A stretch of DNA of 64,000 nt, from positions 62,001 through 126,000 of the forward strand of contig JAJDCP010000084.1 in the NCBI GenBank assembly GCA_029260765.1. Reading direction: 5' to 3'. Source of the DNA: Planctomycetota bacterium (GTDB lineage: Bacteria; Planctomycetota; J058; JAJDCP01). The notes beneath the pieces were generated by a model. The model worked only from the letters and a program-made list of their open reading frames with translations. It was not told where the DNA came from and made no database searches. The translations under genes and the position numbers were made by a program. This document shows positions 62,385 to 64,000 of this stretch, in pieces; position 1 is the stretch's first letter; every line of letters starts with the position of its first letter.

Positions 62385-63569
62385 ATGCCCGTGGGCTTGA
62401 CCGTCGCAACTGGAGAGCTCGTCTTGACAGCATGGGATCCCCGACTCGAACTGCAACCCGCGCCCAGCGTCCATGCGCTGGCCAGCATCAGTCTGGCCAT
62501 GGCTCTGGCTTCCCAGGAAGGCGCGGCCTGCGTCGAGGCCGCGCATCTGCTCGCCGGACTGGCACTGTGCGGCGGCGATCTGCCGGTCGTGCTGCGCAAC
62601 ACGGGCTTGCGCGACAGCTTCGATCTCCCTGCCGCGCTCGTCGTTGAGCCCCTGGCGTGCAGTGAGGCGAGCCTCGAGATCCTGAAGCGTGCGCAGCAGA
62701 CGGCCCGGGAGCTGAAACATGAGCTGCTCGCGACGCTGCACCTTGGACTGGGACTGCTGGACTGCGCTCCGGAGCTGCTCAGCGACCACGGCGTCCAGCT
62801 GCCTGCCATGCGCCGGGCCGTCACTGCCCGCCTCAAGCAGGGCGCGTCTCTGGAGATGCCCGACTCGGAGCCTGCCAGGTGGGTTCTGGAGCTGACCGCC
62901 CGCGCCTTGAGCTTGCTGAGCGTACCGCTAGCGATTCTGCTTTTGGTGGGGATCGGCAGCGTCATCTTCGGCAAGCTCTCGGCTGCGATCGTGATTCCCC
63001 TCCTCTACGGCGCGCTCGGCTTTGCCATTACGGGGGCGTTGTGCGCGTTGCCGGCGTCGCGCAGCCAACGGGGCTGGACGCGCAAGCGTGCGTTCCTCTA
63101 CGGGTTGTTGGTGGGCTACCTGGGCCAGGCCCTGCTGCACATGCTGGCGCGTTTTGCCAGCAAGGCTCTGGGCGGCGGCGTCGTCCCGGGTATCGCTGAT
63201 CTGGCGGAGCTGGGGGAGCTGTTCCTGACGCAGCCGTGCGCCATGCTCAAGATCGCTCTGCCCTTTGGCATCCCCTTCGGTCTGTACGCCGTAGGTCTGA
63301 TGGTGGAACGGCCAAGGTTGGGGAGCAAGAATGTCGCCGCAGCGACCAGCGCTCTGGTGCTGATGGGGACGCTGGTCCTGTGTCTCCTGACCCTTCTGCT
63401 CCCTCCCTATGCGATCCAGATCAATGCGACACGGACGCTGGGCACCGAGCTCGGTGCTGCCGCCAGCATCATGATCGCGGCCTGCCTGGCCTTCTGTCAC
63501 CTCGTCAGCCAGCCGATCCACCGCAGGCTGCGTCAGCGGCTGCTGCGCCGTTGGCCGCGGCGCGACTGA
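62385..63569 (+). CDS. Membrane protein with Clp-N-like repeats and no AAA+ domain
   Basis: A 394-residue protein. Residues ~20-145 form two Clp-N-like helical repeats (ALASISLAMALASQEGAACV then EAAHLLAGLAL, and ILKRAQQTARELKHELLATL then HLGLGLLD), the substrate/adaptor-binding fold of ClpA/ClpC/ClpB. Five or so membrane segments follow (~180-380), and the C-terminus is Arg-rich. There is no Walker motif. The start is uncertain: ATG 62385 is used; TTG 62424, with GGAG 8 nt upstream, is equally possible. It may present substrates at the membrane, but that is a guess. Confidence 0.65.
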   Translation: MPVGLTVATGELVLTAWDPRLELQPAPSVHALASISLAMALASQEGAACVEAAHLLAGLALCGGDLPVVLRNTGLRDSFDLPAALVVEPLACSEASLEILKRAQQTARELKHELLATLHLGLGLLDCAPELLSDHGVQLPAMRRAVTARLKQGASLEMPDSEPARWVLELTARALSLLSVPLAILLLVGIGSVIFGKLSAAIVIPLLYGALGFAITGALCALPASRSQRGWTRKRAFLYGLLVGYLGQALLHMLARFASKALGGGVVPGIADLAELGELFLTQPCAMLKIALPFGIPFGLYAVGLMVERPRLGSKNVAAATSALVLMGTLVLCLLTLLLPPYAIQINATRTLGTELGAAASIMIAACLAFCHLVSQPIHRRLRQRLLRRWPRRD

Positions 63570-63693
63570 GGTTCCGGAGCCGCGTGCGGCTGTAGACCAG
63601 GGTGGGCAGGGGGCGTCCCTCATGGGCCTTGCGGCCGATCTCGGCTCGGCGTTCATGGTACTCGGGTTGCAGTGAGGGAGTCGGGGCCCGATC
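63505..63693 (-). pseudogene. Coding-like remnant antisense to the end of the Clp-N-like gene
   Basis: After a TGA the minus strand reads LQPEYHERRAEIGRKAHEGR then PLPTLVYSRTRLRNLS with strongly GC-biased third positions, then runs into the antisense of the membrane protein gene and stops at 63505. There is no start codon. It looks like the inside or end of a lost gene; the family is not recognised. Confidence 0.3.
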
Positions 63694-63719
63694 TTGGCTG
63701 ATTCAGGAGGAATCCCTGA

Positions 63720-64000
63720 ACCACGTGTCCTCATAGCACGTCTCTTGCTTGGCAGCAGCCAAGGAGTCTCGCCCTATCCAAGAAAGCACGTTTCGGAGCG
63801 CTTTGCCTCCTGGCGATGTCCATCGGATGCCGTATCCCGCGAGTGCCGCGGGTCGGCTCCCTCACGCTGCCCATGGCCGCTCCAAAGCGGTTGCAGCTGG
63901 CCGATTCGACCAGGGTCCTGATCGAAGTCGCAGCCCTGGAGATCTCCGCTGTGGGGCCGGAGAGCCTGACCATCGGGAGGCCAGGACCGCTCGGCCTGGC
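63720..64000 (+). CDS. Partial lipoprotein-like frame cut by the window end
   Basis: An open frame runs from 63720 to the window edge and has coding-type third positions from about 63780. It reads KKARFGALCLLAMSIGC, a lipoprotein signal peptide with lipobox SIGC, followed by RIPRVPRVGSLTLPMAAPKR. No normal start codon precedes the signal peptide (only ATG 63816, inside it), although AAGGAG lies at 63761-63766. Either the start is unusual or it has been lost by mutation or error. No function is known. Confidence 0.35.

Noticed and set aside
1..64000. tRNA, rRNA or replication origin
   Set aside because: I saw no cloverleaf with a conserved T-loop, no rRNA stretch and no cluster of DnaA boxes on reading through the gaps.

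Overview
The window is GC-rich bacterial chromosome with densely packed genes on both strands and no rRNA, tRNA, CRISPR array or intact insertion sequence that I can see. The gene mix suggests Planctomycetota or a similar environmental phylum (inference, moderate confidence). It includes two transmembrane PknB-type Ser/Thr kinases (one with HND and DWG motifs and a long repeat-rich tail), a very large protein with LamG-like repeats, a choice-of-anchor L protein with a C-terminal sorting-like tail, a DUF2723 membrane protein, an alpha/alpha-toroid secreted protein, tandem PilT-family ATPases and a Na+-pump decarboxylase.

Layout. 0.1-3.6 kb: paraoxonase-like protein, GFA-type enzyme, aminoglycoside-phosphotransferase-like kinase and a methyltransferase. 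2.8-6.8 kb: oadGAB sodium-pumping decarboxylase operon on the minus strand, translationally coupled to the methyltransferase. 7.4-10.3 kb: membrane adenylate cyclase and two orphan genes. 10.3-14.1 kb: pilT and a HEAT-repeat/PilT fusion. 14.2-15.3 kb: hairpins, a dispersed repeat and a decayed TerB-like gene. 15.3-25 kb: HisN-like phosphatase, SGNH lipoprotein, the LamG protein (2013 residues, seven repeats) and a TPR protein. 25-33 kb: kinase plus ATP-grasp operon, then DUF2723, beta-lactamase-fold and toroid genes. 32.8-39.1 kb: TetR-GST-bestrophin-coiled coil operon, divergent from an ATP-grasp/AstE/GshB-like operon that ends near a clear intrinsic terminator. 39.2-47.2 kb: membrane SGNH protein, a secreted protein-arginine-deiminase-family lipoprotein with a HEAT partner, GT2 and choice-of-anchor L genes, and TerB-like and YchJ genes. 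47.4-52.6 kb: ECF-like sigma factor, zinc-ribbon coiled-coil protein and an APC permease with an EIIA-like tail. 52.8-63.6 kb: a possible transglutaminase-elicitor-like gene with an unknown partner, cold-shock-like protein, the large kinase, gene remnants, an orphan Lys-rich gene and a membrane protein with Clp-N-like repeats.

Main themes. Much of the window encodes exported or surface proteins plus regulation. The genes I would look at first are the bacterial PAD homologue with all four catalytic residues, the ATP-grasp/AstE/ATP-grasp operon with a 95-nt gene overlap, the HEAT-PilT fusion, the single-pass LamG protein and the Clp-N-like membrane protein without an AAA+ motor. Several gaps hold coding-like fragments broken by stops or frameshifts (9.3-9.6, 14.3-14.8, 47.3-47.4, 60.2-60.9 and 63.5-63.7 kb). 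These are either true pseudogenes or assembly errors; raw reads would tell which.
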